Assembly: GCF_003386235.1 (NCBI RefSeq) | Contig: NZ_QRDZ01000033.1 | Coordinates: 1-64,000, forward strand | Origin: Cohnella phaseoli | Lineage (GTDB): Bacteria; Bacillota; Bacilli; Paenibacillales; Paenibacillaceae | Direction of reading: 5' to 3' | Length of the DNA stretch: 64,000 nucleotides | Shown: one piece after another, positions 1 to 8,187 of the stretch | Layout of the letters: every line of letters begins with the position of its first letter | How positions within the stretch are numbered: position 1 is the stretch's first letter | Made by a program: the position numbers and the translations under genes | Notes under the pieces: generated by a model | Told to the model about the DNA's origin: nothing | Databases searched by the model: none | Seen by the model: only the letters and a program-made list of their open reading frames with translations

Positions 1-180
1 GATTTGCGGATGACCAAGGTGAAGCAAAAAGTATCCGGCTCATTCCGTACTTGGGAGGGGGCGCATCAATTTGCGCGCGCTCATGGATTTATTTCCACAT
101 TGCGCAAACAAGGTCTTCCTGTCCTTCCGTCGCTCATTGCAATTTTCCAAGACAACTTCGCTTTCCCCCAGGGTACCTAA
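1..180 (+). CDS. IS66-family-like transposase, C-terminal fragment (5' end outside window)
   Basis: The frame is open from base 1 to a TAA at 178-180 and encodes about 59 residues beginning DLRMTKVKQKVSGSFR and continuing with GFISTLRKQG. This matches the pattern I recall for the extreme C terminus of IS66-type transposases (DxRMxKVKxKxSGxFR followed by xYISTxRKxG). The start lies outside the window, so I cannot tell whether the element is intact. No terminal inverted repeat was identified between the stop codon and the repeat array that starts at 189. The family call is from memory of the motif, not from a search. Confidence 0.65.
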   Translation, partial: DLRMTKVKQKVSGSFRTWEGAHQFARAHGFISTLRKQGLPVLPSLIAIFQDNFAFPQGT

Positions 181-188
181 GTAGTAAC

Positions 189-396
189 GGTTTTTCCTAC
201 AAATGTCCGTCGTATGAGCCTGAGTGGAGCAGCTTTGTATGGTTTTTCCTACAAACGTCCGTCGTATGAGCTTGAGTGGAGCAGCTTTGTATGGTTTTTC
301 CCACAAACGTCCGTCGTTTGAGCCTGAGTGGAGCAGCTTTGTATGGTTTTTCCCACAAACGTCCGTCGTATGAGCCTGATTCGAGCAGTGTTGTAC
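189..396. repeat. 52-bp tandem repeat, four copies
   Basis: Four consecutive 52-bp units start at 189, 241, 293 and 345 with almost no divergence except in the last. Each unit boundary carries a short inverted repeat: TTTGTA, about 10 nt, then TACAAA or CACAAA. The ORFs that cross it on both strands have no ribosome binding site and are repeat artefacts. The array lies between the transposase end and the ypfA promoter. The remainder of 397-513 holds only that promoter and the ypfA ribosome binding site. Confidence 0.9.
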
Positions 397-452
397 GATT
401 TTTCGACTAACTTAGGGACGGCCTCATTTTCATTCCCCAATGTTCGCCCCCG

Positions 453-461
453 TGATATAAT
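453..461 (+). promoter_or_regulatory. Extended -10 promoter of ypfA
   Basis: TGATATAAT at 453-461 is a perfect extended -10 (TGn-TATAAT). I see no good -35 hexamer upstream. The predicted start, near 468, leaves a leader of about 45 nt before the ypfA start codon. Confidence 0.55.
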
Positions 462-513
462 ATGTCGGTACGCAATGAAGTTGCTCCGAACATGTTTGCA
501 TGGAGGGTTAGGG

Positions 514-1164
514 ATGCTGCCAAAAATCAATCAGATGATGTACATACAAACCGAATCCGAACCCGACTCGGAGTCCGTCACGCTCCGTTCGCGCGTAGCC
601 GACGTGGACGACAGGAATATTTATATCGAAATTCCGTTGAACGAGAAGAACCGCCGTTTATACCGCACGAGCGTCGGTGAGCAATTGTTGGTATACTATT
701 TTACCCAGGACGGAGTTAAGCATCTGTTCAACAGCTCTGTGCAAGGATTTCGCAAGGAAGCGGTTTCCCTTGTCGCCATTCGCAAGCCCGACCCGGAACA
801 GATCACGAAGGACCAGAGACGCAGCTATTTGAGAGTGGAAACCAATCTGGAGATCGGCGTCAAACTTGGAGACAAGCTGCGCTTCGTAGCCGTAACCGAA
901 GACCTTGGAGGCGGAGGCGCTTCTTTCCTCTGCGAACGCAGGTGGCCGATCGAGCCGAATGTTACGCTCTCTTGTTGGTTATTATTAAGCTATAGGGGCG
1001 GATCGATCTCGCATGCGAAATTCGAAGGAGAAGTCGTCAGAGTGCTTCCCGTCGAACCGGACAAAAATCTGGTTATGCTGCGTTTCGCGGATATTACCGA
1101 ATCCGACCAGCAGAAAATTATTCGCTATTGCTTCGAGCGCCAATTGGAGCTGCGCAGGGATTAA
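514..1164 (+). CDS. motI: Flagellar brake / c-di-GMP receptor, YcgR-like PilZ protein (MotI/YpfA family)
   Basis: The 216-residue product has an N-terminal PilZN/YcgR-type beta domain (about residues 1-95) and a C-terminal PilZ domain. The arginine box appears as QRRSYLR near residue 100. The second PilZ box is degenerate (EDLGGGGASF instead of D/NxSxxG). In B. subtilis the homologue MotI (YpfA) binds c-di-GMP and then disengages the flagellar stator from the rotor. It lies just upstream of ypfB-cmk there, as here. I chose ATG 514 because GGAGGGTTAGGG precedes it; the frame is open further upstream only through the repeat array. The altered second box leaves c-di-GMP affinity uncertain. Confidence 0.85.
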   Translation: MLPKINQMMYIQTESEPDSESVTLRSRVADVDDRNIYIEIPLNEKNRRLYRTSVGEQLLVYYFTQDGVKHLFNSSVQGFRKEAVSLVAIRKPDPEQITKDQRRSYLRVETNLEIGVKLGDKLRFVAVTEDLGGGGASFLCERRWPIEPNVTLSCWLLLSYRGGSISHAKFEGEVVRVLPVEPDKNLVMLRFADITESDQQKIIRYCFERQLELRRD

Positions 1165-1220
1165 CGCCTGCCGCACAGCCGACTGTTCCGTGTCTCGAGG
1201 CTAAGCTTGGAGGCAGCGGA

Positions 1221-1424
1221 ATGGCGGCAAAAAGCAACAAAATCGATCCTGCCGATTTCACGGCATGGTCGGATCGCGCGGAAGCATGGATCGTCAAGGC
1301 GATCAAAACTCTTCTCGTGCTTTTGATCCTGTCCCAGGTCGCTTTGCAGTTCCCCGAAATACGGCAATGGCTGGCGTCTGCGGATCACTCCGAAGGGGTT
1401 CCCTATCGGAATTCACCGCCTTGA
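1221..1424 (+). CDS. ypfB: YpfB-like small membrane protein (DUF5359)
   Basis: A 67-residue protein with one hydrophobic segment (roughly residues 26-45, VKAIKTLLVLLILSQVALQF) and a short polar tail. Position between the PilZ gene and cmk is that of B. subtilis ypfB, whose function is unknown. ATG 1221 follows GGAGGCAGCGGA. The identification rests mainly on size, topology and synteny. Confidence 0.65.
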   Translation: MAAKSNKIDPADFTAWSDRAEAWIVKAIKTLLVLLILSQVALQFPEIRQWLASADHSEGVPYRNSPP

Positions 1425-1436
1425 CGTCTTGTTTTT

Positions 1437-1465
1437 TTGCATAGAGTGTAGCCCTGTGGTATAAT
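1437..1465 (+). promoter_or_regulatory. Sigma-A promoter upstream of cmk
   Basis: A weak -35 (TTGCAT, 1437-1442), a 17-bp spacer and a perfect extended -10 (TGG-TATAAT, TATAAT at 1460-1465). Predicted start is near 1472, giving an 80-nt leader before cmk. It would drive cmk and plsC. Confidence 0.6.
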
Positions 1466-1552
1466 TTTCTCGATCCGTGCAGGCTCAGCCTGCCTTATTT
1501 TTTGATATCAAGGTTTTCTTGTTGTCTGCTGTAGGAGGCTAGCTGTTCGCTC

Positions 1553-2257
1553 ATGGACGTATCTCACACTCATCGGATTAATATCGCGATCGACGGACCT
1601 GCGGGAGCAGGCAAAAGCACGGTCGCCCGCAAGGTGGCAAGCGCCCTTCAATATGTCTACATAGATACGGGGGCGATGTACCGGGCGGTTACGCTGAAGG
1701 TGCTCGACTCCGGGGTGCCGAAGGATGACGACGAAGCTGTCGGCCGATTGGCGGACGGACTGGATATCGTTCTTCTGCCGGGAGGCGACGGCCAGCAGGT
1801 GCGCGTGAACGGCGAGGACGTTACGGCTAAGCTGAGATCGCTCGAGATCAACCGCAGCGTTTCGTATGTTGCGCGGTTGTCGCGGGTTCGCTTGCGCATG
1901 GCCGAGCTTCAGCGCAATATGGCTGCAGGCAAGGGCGTCGTCATGGACGGTCGGGACATTGGAACGCACGTGTTGCCGGACGCTGAATTGAAGGTATTCC
2001 TGACCGCGACTCCGCGAGAGCGGGCGAAGCGGCGTTTCCTGGAGCTGGAACCGGGAACGGAGATTACGCTGGATCAATTGGAACGAGAGATTGAGGAACG
2101 CGACCGGCTCGACAGAGAGCGGGAGATAGCGCCTCTCCTCCAGGCTGCGGACGCCCGCTTGCTGGACTCCACGGGCATGACGGTGGACGAAGTGGCGGAA
2201 GAAATCGTACAATGGGGACTTGCGGCAGTAAGAACCATTTCAGCGGAGGAGAAGTAG
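1553..2257 (+). CDS. cmk: Cytidylate kinase (CMP/dCMP kinase)
   Basis: Phosphorylates CMP and dCMP with ATP in pyrimidine nucleotide salvage and recycling. The 234-residue product has the P-loop GPAGAGKST near residues 15-23, the DTGAMYRA substrate segment after it, and the MDGRDIGT motif typical of bacterial Cmk. The length fits the family (about 220-230). ATG 1553 follows AGGAGGCT at a rather long distance; it is the first plausible start before the P-loop. plsC begins 3 bp after the stop, so the two are cotranscribed. Same neighbours as in B. subtilis. Confidence 0.95.
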   Translation: MDVSHTHRINIAIDGPAGAGKSTVARKVASALQYVYIDTGAMYRAVTLKVLDSGVPKDDDEAVGRLADGLDIVLLPGGDGQQVRVNGEDVTAKLRSLEINRSVSYVARLSRVRLRMAELQRNMAAGKGVVMDGRDIGTHVLPDAELKVFLTATPRERAKRRFLELEPGTEITLDQLEREIEERDRLDREREIAPLLQAADARLLDSTGMTVDEVAEEIVQWGLAAVRTISAEEK

Positions 2258-2260
2258 ACT

Positions 2261-2848
2261 ATGTTATACCGGATTGCCAGAGCCATTCTCCGAGTCTTGT
2301 ACGCGCTTCTCTATCGGCTGGAGGCCAGAGGAATCGAGAACATTCCCCGCGAAGGCCCGGTAGTGCTGTGCAGCAACCACAGGAGCTTGCAGGATCCCAT
2401 CACTTTGGGGGTATGCGTACCCCGCAAAGTTCATTATATGGCCAAGGAAGAGCTGTTTCGCATTCCGCTGTTCGGATCGTTGATTCGAGGAGTAGGAGCG
2501 TTTCCTGTTAAGCGCGGAGGCGTGAGCAAGGAAGCGATTCGCACAGCGATTACGCTATTGCAAGGCGGCAATGTGATGGGAATTTTCCCGGAAGGCACTC
2601 GCAACGAAGCGGTGGGCATGGGCAAACGCGGGGCCGTTACGATGGCAGTTCGCGGCAAGGCCATTGTCGTTCCGGTTGCACTGGTCGGCGAATACCGTAT
2701 TTTCCGCAAGATGGTTGCGGTATACGGCGCTCCGATCGATCTGAAGCCTTTCGCGGAGCAAGGCACGACCGAAAGCATGGAGGAAGCGACCGAGCTGATC
2801 ATGTCCAGAATTAAGGAAATGATGAAGACGGGACAGCCGGCGTCTTGA
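2261..2848 (+). CDS. plsC: 1-acyl-sn-glycerol-3-phosphate acyltransferase
   Basis: Transfers the second acyl chain to lysophosphatidic acid at the membrane, making phosphatidic acid. The 195-residue protein shows the acyltransferase motifs in order: NHRSLQDP (H40-x4-D45, catalytic), a GAFPVKR block, and FPEGTRNE. The N terminus is amphipathic or hydrophobic. ATG 2261 is preceded by AGCGGAGGAGAAG, which overlaps the end of cmk. The pairing with cmk is a common Firmicute arrangement. plsY, for the preceding acylation step, lies at 9.5 kb. Confidence 0.92.
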   Translation: MLYRIARAILRVLYALLYRLEARGIENIPREGPVVLCSNHRSLQDPITLGVCVPRKVHYMAKEELFRIPLFGSLIRGVGAFPVKRGGVSKEAIRTAITLLQGGNVMGIFPEGTRNEAVGMGKRGAVTMAVRGKAIVVPVALVGEYRIFRKMVAVYGAPIDLKPFAEQGTTESMEEATELIMSRIKEMMKTGQPAS

Positions 2849-3005
2849 CGGATGCATGTTTCTTGTCGGAAACCCTCATACTAAAGGCATTATTTGGTTC
2901 TCATGTTTTCGGGTAAGTAAGATTTAAGCGCCGCGAAGCGCGAGCCTGCTGGCCGGGCTGCGCGGGTTTAAATAAAGTTGGGGTAGATCTGAGGAGGTAA
3001 TTTTC

Positions 3006-4229
3006 ATGTCTGAAGAAATCAACGTTCAGGAAAACGCGGCAGAGCCGGTGGCGGATAACGTCAGCCAGGACGCGCTGGAAAATGTCGTAACCTTGAAGAA
3101 AGGGGACACCGTGAAAGGTACGGTGGTCAAAATCGACGACAATCAAGCGTACGTTAGCCTTGGATATAAATACGACGGCGTTATTCCATTGCGCGAGCTT
3201 TCTTCCGTGAACATCGACAACGCGGCTGAAGCAGTGCAGATCGGCCAAGAGGTCGAAGCGAAAATCGTTAGCATCAACGACGCCAAGGAATCGCTCGTGC
3301 TGTCCAAGCGTCAAGCGGACGCACCGCGCGCCTGGGATGAGCTGCAAGCGAAGTTCGACAACGGCGAAGCTTTCGAAGTCGTCGTAACCGACGTCGTTAA
3401 AGGCGGCCTCGTGGCCGACGTAGGCGTACGCGGATTTGTTCCGGCTTCTATGGTAGAGCGTCATTTTGTAGAGGATTTCAGCTCCTACAAAGGCCGCACG
3501 ATCAAAGTCAAGGTGAAGGAAATCGACCGCGAGAACAACAAGGTCATTCTGTCCGCCAAAGACGTTCTGGAAGCTGAGTACGAAGAGAAGAAACAACAGA
3601 TTATGGGCAGCCTGGAGCCGGGCCAAGTGCTGGAAGGCAAAGTTCAACGCCTGACTCCGTTCGGCGCGTTCGTCGACATCGGCGGCATCGACGGTCTCGT
3701 CCACGTTTCCGAGATCGCTTGGCAGCACGTTGCCCATCCGGCGGATGTCGTATCCGAAGGACAGGACGTTAAAGTAAAAGTGCTGAAAGTCGATCCTTCG
3801 ATCGGCAAAATCTCCTTGAGCATCAAGGCCGCTCAACCGGGTCCATGGGAATCGGCTGTAGGCCAATTCAACATCGGCGACACGGTAACGGGCGTCGTTA
3901 AGCGTCTCGTCAGCTTTGGCGCATTCGTTGAAATCGCTCCTGGCGTCGAGGGACTCGTTCACATTTCGCAAATCGCGCATCGCCATATCGCGACGCCTTA
4001 CGAAGTGTTGAAGGAAGGCCAAGAAGTTCAAGCTAAAGTTCTGGACTTCAACCCTGCGGAGAAGCGCGTCTCCCTTTCTATCAAAGAAACGGAAGAAGCC
4101 CCGGCTCGTCCGGAGCGCGAAGCTCGTGCGCCGCGCGCGCCTCGCGAAGAGTCGAACCTGCCTCCTGCGGAAAGCATGAGCTTTAACCTCGGAGAGCGCT
4201 TCGGCGACAAGCTGAGCAAGTTCAAGTAA
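3006..4229 (+). CDS. rpsA: 30S ribosomal protein S1 homologue, four S1 domains
   Basis: A 407-residue protein with four S1 RNA-binding repeats, seen as recurrent G(D/Q)xVxGxV...GAFVDI/GLVHxSEI blocks: about residues 33-105, 118-190, 205-275 and 290-360. The C-terminal tail is Arg/Pro-rich. It corresponds to B. subtilis YpfD, which has four domains rather than the six of E. coli S1. ATG 3006 follows GAGGAGGTAATTTTC. The 157-bp gap before it (2849-3005) contains no gene; I could not define a promoter there. A strong terminator follows. Confidence 0.93.
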   Translation: MSEEINVQENAAEPVADNVSQDALENVVTLKKGDTVKGTVVKIDDNQAYVSLGYKYDGVIPLRELSSVNIDNAAEAVQIGQEVEAKIVSINDAKESLVLSKRQADAPRAWDELQAKFDNGEAFEVVVTDVVKGGLVADVGVRGFVPASMVERHFVEDFSSYKGRTIKVKVKEIDRENNKVILSAKDVLEAEYEEKKQQIMGSLEPGQVLEGKVQRLTPFGAFVDIGGIDGLVHVSEIAWQHVAHPADVVSEGQDVKVKVLKVDPSIGKISLSIKAAQPGPWESAVGQFNIGDTVTGVVKRLVSFGAFVEIAPGVEGLVHISQIAHRHIATPYEVLKEGQEVQAKVLDFNPAEKRVSLSIKETEEAPARPEREARAPRAPREESNLPPAESMSFNLGERFGDKLSKFK

Positions 4230-4250
4230 TCGTTACATCGTTAATCGATG

Positions 4251-4285
4251 GAGCCGTCCCGTATTCGGGACGGCTCTTCTTTATT
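4251..4285 (+). terminator. Intrinsic terminator of rpsA
   Basis: GAGCCGTCCCG, a 4-nt loop and CGGGACGGCTC form an 11-bp stem, followed by TTCTTTATTTT. Confidence 0.92.
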
Positions 4286-4393
4286 TTCTCGGCGGCGATA
4301 ATTTTACACAAAAGTGCCTTTCATTTTCTTCCCGTTTAATAAATGGCGTCTAGAATGAACTTGCAGTCAACCATTTTGGGAGGGAAATAAAAA

Positions 4394-6220
4394 ATGATTA
4401 AGCTGACAAGGAAGCTTACGGCACTTCTGCTTACTTTATCGCTTGCAGCCGCCTCGTTGCTGGCCGGTATTACCGGAGCAGTCGCGGCCGATGCGGCTCC
4501 GACGATTACGATCGCTCCGATCGACCGCGCGATTGTTCTAGCCGGCCAGAAATTCGACTTTCGGGTAGAGCTGAACGGAGCTGCGGTTAAAAAAAGCGAG
4601 CTGAAGGTAACTGTAAACGGACAGGATGCGGAAGCTTATTTCGGCAAAAAAGGCGTATTCACCAACGCGAACGCTAACAGCTCCGAGCTTACGATCCGTC
4701 AAGTCAGCTTCTCCAAGGCGGCGAAAATCGGAATTAAGGCCGAAGCGAAAGCGGCCGGCAAAACGGTAAAAAAGACCGTGTTTTACGAAGTCTATGAAGC
4801 GGTAGGCAATCCGAAGAAGGCGAAAAACGTCGTTCTGATGATCGGGGATGGAATGAGCGCCAACATCCGCACCGCCGCTCGCGTCGTCTCGAAAGGAATC
4901 GACGAGGGCAAGTTCAACGGATGGCTGGAAATGGAGAAAATGGAGTACATGGGGCTAGTCACGACTTCCGGAATGGATTCGATCGTGACGGACTCCGCCA
5001 ACTCCGCTTCCGCTTATGCGACCGGCCACAAAACGGCGGTTAACGCCGAAGGCGTATACCCGGACAATACGGAAGACCCGCTTGACGATCCGCGTGTCGA
5101 GAACATCGTAGAGCTCGTTAAGCGAACGAAGAAGATGTCTACTGGCGTAGTTACGACGGCGGACGTAACGGATGCGACTCCGGCGGCGATGGCGATTCAT
5201 ACCCGGAAAAGAAGCGCATCGGAAGCGATCGTGAACATGTTTCTGGAAGCGGGCTCGCGGCCTGACGTAATTATGGGCGGCGGTCTCGAATGGTTCCTGC
5301 CGGAGAGCGCCGGAGGCAAACGCAAGGACGGAACGAACAAAATCGATGCGTTTAAGTCGCTCGGCTACACTTACGTGACGAATGCGACGGAGCTGAATAA
5401 GGCAAATAGCGCCTCCAAGCTGCTTGGCTTGTTCAAAAAAGGCAATCTCGACGTCTACTTCGACCGCGAATATACGAAGCCGGTGAACAAGGCGATCGTC
5501 GGCGAATATACGGATCAGCCTACGCTGCTGGAGATGACCTCGCAAGCTCTGAACGTGCTCGGCAAAAACAAAAACGGCTTCTTCCTGATGGTCGAGGGCG
5601 CTTCGATCGACAAGATGGCGCACCCGATGGATCTCGAACGCTTGATCTGGGATACGATCGAGTTCGACCAAACCGTCGGCTTAGTGAAGCAATATGCGGC
5701 CAAGCATCCGGACACGCTTATTATCGTGACGGCGGACCACGGCCATTCGATGACGCTTAACGGCACGTACAATACAGAGGCGGCAAAAGGCAAGACGGGC
5801 GAAGAGCTGAGAGAGTTCGTCGGTACCTACGCGGATTCCAAATTCCCGACTTACGTCGACGCGAACAAGGACGGGTTCCCGGACGACCCGGATTCGACCT
5901 GGAAGCTGGCTGTAGGCTGGGGCAACCATCCGGATCACAACGACGACTTCCTGACGAATCCGACGCCAATCAGTCCGACGATTCAAGACCCGAACGTTAC
6001 GGATAAAGCCTGGTACATCGCCAATCCGGACAAGGACCCGAACGGTATCCACTTTACGGGCAACATTCCGCATGACGAGGCGGTAGAGGTGCACACTTTC
6101 GACGACGTGCCGGTCAACGCTTCGGGTCCGGGGGCTCAGCTATTCTCGGGTTACATGGACAACACTCAAGTATTCCGCAACATCGTAACAGCGCTGGGCA
6201 TTAAGGCGACCTCCAAGTAA
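4394..6220 (+). CDS. Secreted alkaline phosphatase (PhoA/PhoB superfamily)
   Basis: Hydrolyses phosphate monoesters outside the membrane. The 608-residue precursor has a Sec signal peptide (residues 1 to about 32, cleavage probably after AVAA), a beta-rich domain of about 100 residues, then the phosphatase core. Metal ligand region MIGDGMS (about 149-155) and nucleophile motif TDSANSA (Ser near 201) are present, as are DHGH and a late histidine segment. ATG 4394 follows GGGAGGG at good spacing. It is a single-gene unit between two terminators, inserted between rpsA and yphA. Phosphate control is likely for this family, but I could not define a convincing PhoP box upstream. Confidence 0.9.
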   Translation: MIKLTRKLTALLLTLSLAAASLLAGITGAVAADAAPTITIAPIDRAIVLAGQKFDFRVELNGAAVKKSELKVTVNGQDAEAYFGKKGVFTNANANSSELTIRQVSFSKAAKIGIKAEAKAAGKTVKKTVFYEVYEAVGNPKKAKNVVLMIGDGMSANIRTAARVVSKGIDEGKFNGWLEMEKMEYMGLVTTSGMDSIVTDSANSASAYATGHKTAVNAEGVYPDNTEDPLDDPRVENIVELVKRTKKMSTGVVTTADVTDATPAAMAIHTRKRSASEAIVNMFLEAGSRPDVIMGGGLEWFLPESAGGKRKDGTNKIDAFKSLGYTYVTNATELNKANSASKLLGLFKKGNLDVYFDREYTKPVNKAIVGEYTDQPTLLEMTSQALNVLGKNKNGFFLMVEGASIDKMAHPMDLERLIWDTIEFDQTVGLVKQYAAKHPDTLIIVTADHGHSMTLNGTYNTEAAKGKTGEELREFVGTYADSKFPTYVDANKDGFPDDPDSTWKLAVGWGNHPDHNDDFLTNPTPISPTIQDPNVTDKAWYIANPDKDPNGIHFTGNIPHDEAVEVHTFDDVPVNASGPGAQLFSGYMDNTQVFRNIVTALGIKATSK

Positions 6221-6237
6221 CGCTATAATATCGCAAG

Positions 6238-6275
6238 CAGGAGCCTCCGGAATTACCGGGAAGGCTCCTGTTGTT
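6238..6275 (+). terminator. Intrinsic terminator of the phosphatase gene
   Basis: CAGGAGCCT and AGGCTCCTG form the outer stem, with an inner CCGG/CCGG pairing, followed by TTGTTT. It isolates the phosphatase from yphA. Confidence 0.85.
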
Positions 6276-6341
6276 TAATATGGCGGAAGCGGCATGTTTT
6301 TTCGGGTCGTACGGCGCATACTACCGAATGGAGGTGGGGAG

Positions 6342-6953
6342 ATGTCGCCATTATTCGGCGCCGCATTTCTGTGGCTGGTCGCCGCGATCTTGTGGTGGAG
6401 CGGCTGGAGGGAGGAATCGACGGATGATTTGCCGGGTTGGGCGGTTGGGTTGTTTCTGGCCATATGGCCGTTGGCCTGGCTGGGAAAAGTTCCTCTAACC
6501 GGCTCCTTATCGGTAAATGGCGCATCGGTATGGACGTTGTTTTCCATCGCGCTGGTCAGTTGGCGATTGCCGGCGGCAAGAGGTTGGACAGCCGTATGCG
6601 GAGGACTGCTGATCGGTTCGGTAGCGGTATTGGCCGGTAAATTGGCGTATATCCCTTCCGGCTTTGCTCCCGCCGGATCGTCTTGGGCGATCGCTGCGCT
6701 GATTGGCTGGCTGGCTGCGCTGCTGCTTCGTACCGCATCCGAGCAAGCTCTGGCTGTTACGGTATGTCTGTTCCTGATTGCGGTCGCTCACGCTTTTGCC
6801 CGCGCCCAATCAGCCGAACTGCCGGTCGCGGTGCCGGATGAGGGGCTGCTGGCTTGGTGGATCGCGTTGTTCTGCGCCAGATTGTGGACGGCATTTGTCA
6901 AAACGGCGGGCGAGTGGGTCAGAAAAGGGGCGGTTAAGACAGGCGGAAGATGA
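6342..6953 (+). CDS. yphA: YphA-like polytopic membrane protein
   Basis: The 203-residue product is almost wholly hydrophobic with about six predicted membrane segments and no enzymatic motif. Size and position directly upstream of the YIEGIA/der genes match B. subtilis yphA, a protein of unknown function. I chose ATG 6342 because GGAGGTGGGGAG precedes it; the upstream ATG at 6294 has no such site. The stop codon overlaps the ribosome binding site of the next gene, so the two are probably co-translated. Confidence 0.65.
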   Translation: MSPLFGAAFLWLVAAILWWSGWREESTDDLPGWAVGLFLAIWPLAWLGKVPLTGSLSVNGASVWTLFSIALVSWRLPAARGWTAVCGGLLIGSVAVLAGKLAYIPSGFAPAGSSWAIAALIGWLAALLLRTASEQALAVTVCLFLIAVAHAFARAQSAELPVAVPDEGLLAWWIALFCARLWTAFVKTAGEWVRKGAVKTGGR

Positions 6954-6968
6954 GGAGGACAAAAGATC

Positions 6969-7889
6969 ATGATGCTGGATTGGCTGCATTCTCACAAGGA
7001 GCTGACCGCCGTCGCGATGGGGACGGCATTCGGTATGGCCGCCCGCATCGCCATGCTGCGCAGCGATTATCGGCAGTACCCGGCGTATCCGCACGGCAAA
7101 ATCATTCATCTGGCGCTCGGGCTGATCGCCGGCGCGCTTGGCGCGGTCGCCGTTCCGGCCCTGTTCAATAAGGATTACACGGCAATCACGTTCCTGTCGC
7201 TTGCAGCGCAGCAGTTTCGCGAAGTGCGCAATATGGAGCGCAATACCCTGACGGCGATCGACGAGCTGGAGCTTGTGCCGCGAGGAGCTGCCTACATCGA
7301 AGGGATATCCGTTGTGTTCGAAGGCCGCAATTATTTGGCGATCTTTACAGCGCTGCTGACGAGTCTGTTCGCTCAATGGATTGCTTGGTGGGCGGGTCTG
7401 GGTGCCGGCGTTCTCGCGCTGGTCGTCTCTCATTTTTTCATGAGGGGGAAAAAAATTTCCCATATCGCTCATGTCCAAATGGCTCCGATCAAGCTGGACG
7501 GGCCGAATCTGTATATTGGCGATATCTACATGATGAACGTCGGTCTGGACGAGAACAGGGACATTATCCGCGAGCAGGGAATCGGATTTATACTGACGCC
7601 TAAGAGCGACGACGCCCGCGTGACAATCGCCAATCTAGGACAGCGTCAGGCGATTCTCCACGACGTCTCCACTCGTCTTGGCGTTTACCGCGACGAAGGA
7701 GACCCTGGGCTTCTGCCGATCGCCAAGCTCGGCTTACGAACGGGACAGCTGGGTCTGCTCGTGCTGCCCCGGGAGAAGGATACGGACAAGGCCTATGAAG
7801 CGGTGAGAGGCGTTCCGTTGCTGGAAGCGGCGGTGCGCAAGCCGACGAAGGCGAACCGCAAAAGCTTGGAGGCGAAATCCAATGGCTAG
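6969..7889 (+). CDS. YIEGIA family membrane protein (sporulation-associated, YphB/SeaA position)
   Basis: The 306-residue protein has several N-terminal membrane segments and the signature stretch YIEGISVVFEGRNY near residue 110, followed by another membrane pair and a soluble C-terminal domain of about 150 residues. I recall the YIEGIA name as a Firmicute sporulation-associated family. The gene occupies the place of B. subtilis yphB (seaA) ahead of der. ATG 6969 or 6972 follows GAGGAGG. The downstream 59-codon gene overlaps its end by 8 bp, which implies a stoichiometric partner. Confidence 0.75.
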   Translation: MMLDWLHSHKELTAVAMGTAFGMAARIAMLRSDYRQYPAYPHGKIIHLALGLIAGALGAVAVPALFNKDYTAITFLSLAAQQFREVRNMERNTLTAIDELELVPRGAAYIEGISVVFEGRNYLAIFTALLTSLFAQWIAWWAGLGAGVLALVVSHFFMRGKKISHIAHVQMAPIKLDGPNLYIGDIYMMNVGLDENRDIIREQGIGFILTPKSDDARVTIANLGQRQAILHDVSTRLGVYRDEGDPGLLPIAKLGLRTGQLGLLVLPREKDTDKAYEAVRGVPLLEAAVRKPTKANRKSLEAKSNG

Positions 7890-8061
7890 AATCGTGGGCA
7901 TTGTGACGACCAGGCGGGAGGAGGTCGGAGGAGGGGCGCCGATCTTCTACGCGGAGGACAGGGCGCGTTTGCAGCAAGTTTCTCATCTGCTGGAGAAGAT
8001 TTTGGACTGCGCCGCCCATACGATCGACGAAGACTTGTTCATTATTGTAGAGCGGGAATAG
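7882..8061 (+). CDS. Small partner protein of YIEGIA (capping-complex-subunit type)
   Basis: A 59-residue ORF starting with ATG 7882 inside the last codons of the YIEGIA gene and ending TAG at 8059-8061. The protein starts MARIVGIVTT, contains FYAEDRARLQQVSHLLEKIL and ends DLFIIVERE, an alternating strand-helix-strand pattern. A ribosome binding site GGAGGCGAAATCCA precedes the start. I recall small proteins in this position being named as the capping complex subunit for YIEGIA; I do not know direct biochemical evidence. The tight overlap argues that it is translated. Confidence 0.7.
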   Translation: MARIVGIVTTRREEVGGGAPIFYAEDRARLQQVSHLLEKILDCAAHTIDEDLFIIVERE

Positions 8062-8187
8062 CGAGAAAATGGCAATATCCGTTAGCCAAGCCGCCCGATT
8101 TTTGGTATGATGAAATTTGCGATTGTTTCAGATGCCGAACGCGCCCTGCAGGAGGACGTGCGGATTTATTGAGGAGTGGAAACCAAT

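Noticed and set aside
4300..4360. PhoP box upstream of the alkaline phosphatase
   Set aside because: One TTTACA is present, but I could not find direct repeats at 11-bp spacing.
8176..8187. GTG start for der
   Set aside because: It lies within the ribosome binding site; ATG 8188 gives the usual Der N terminus.
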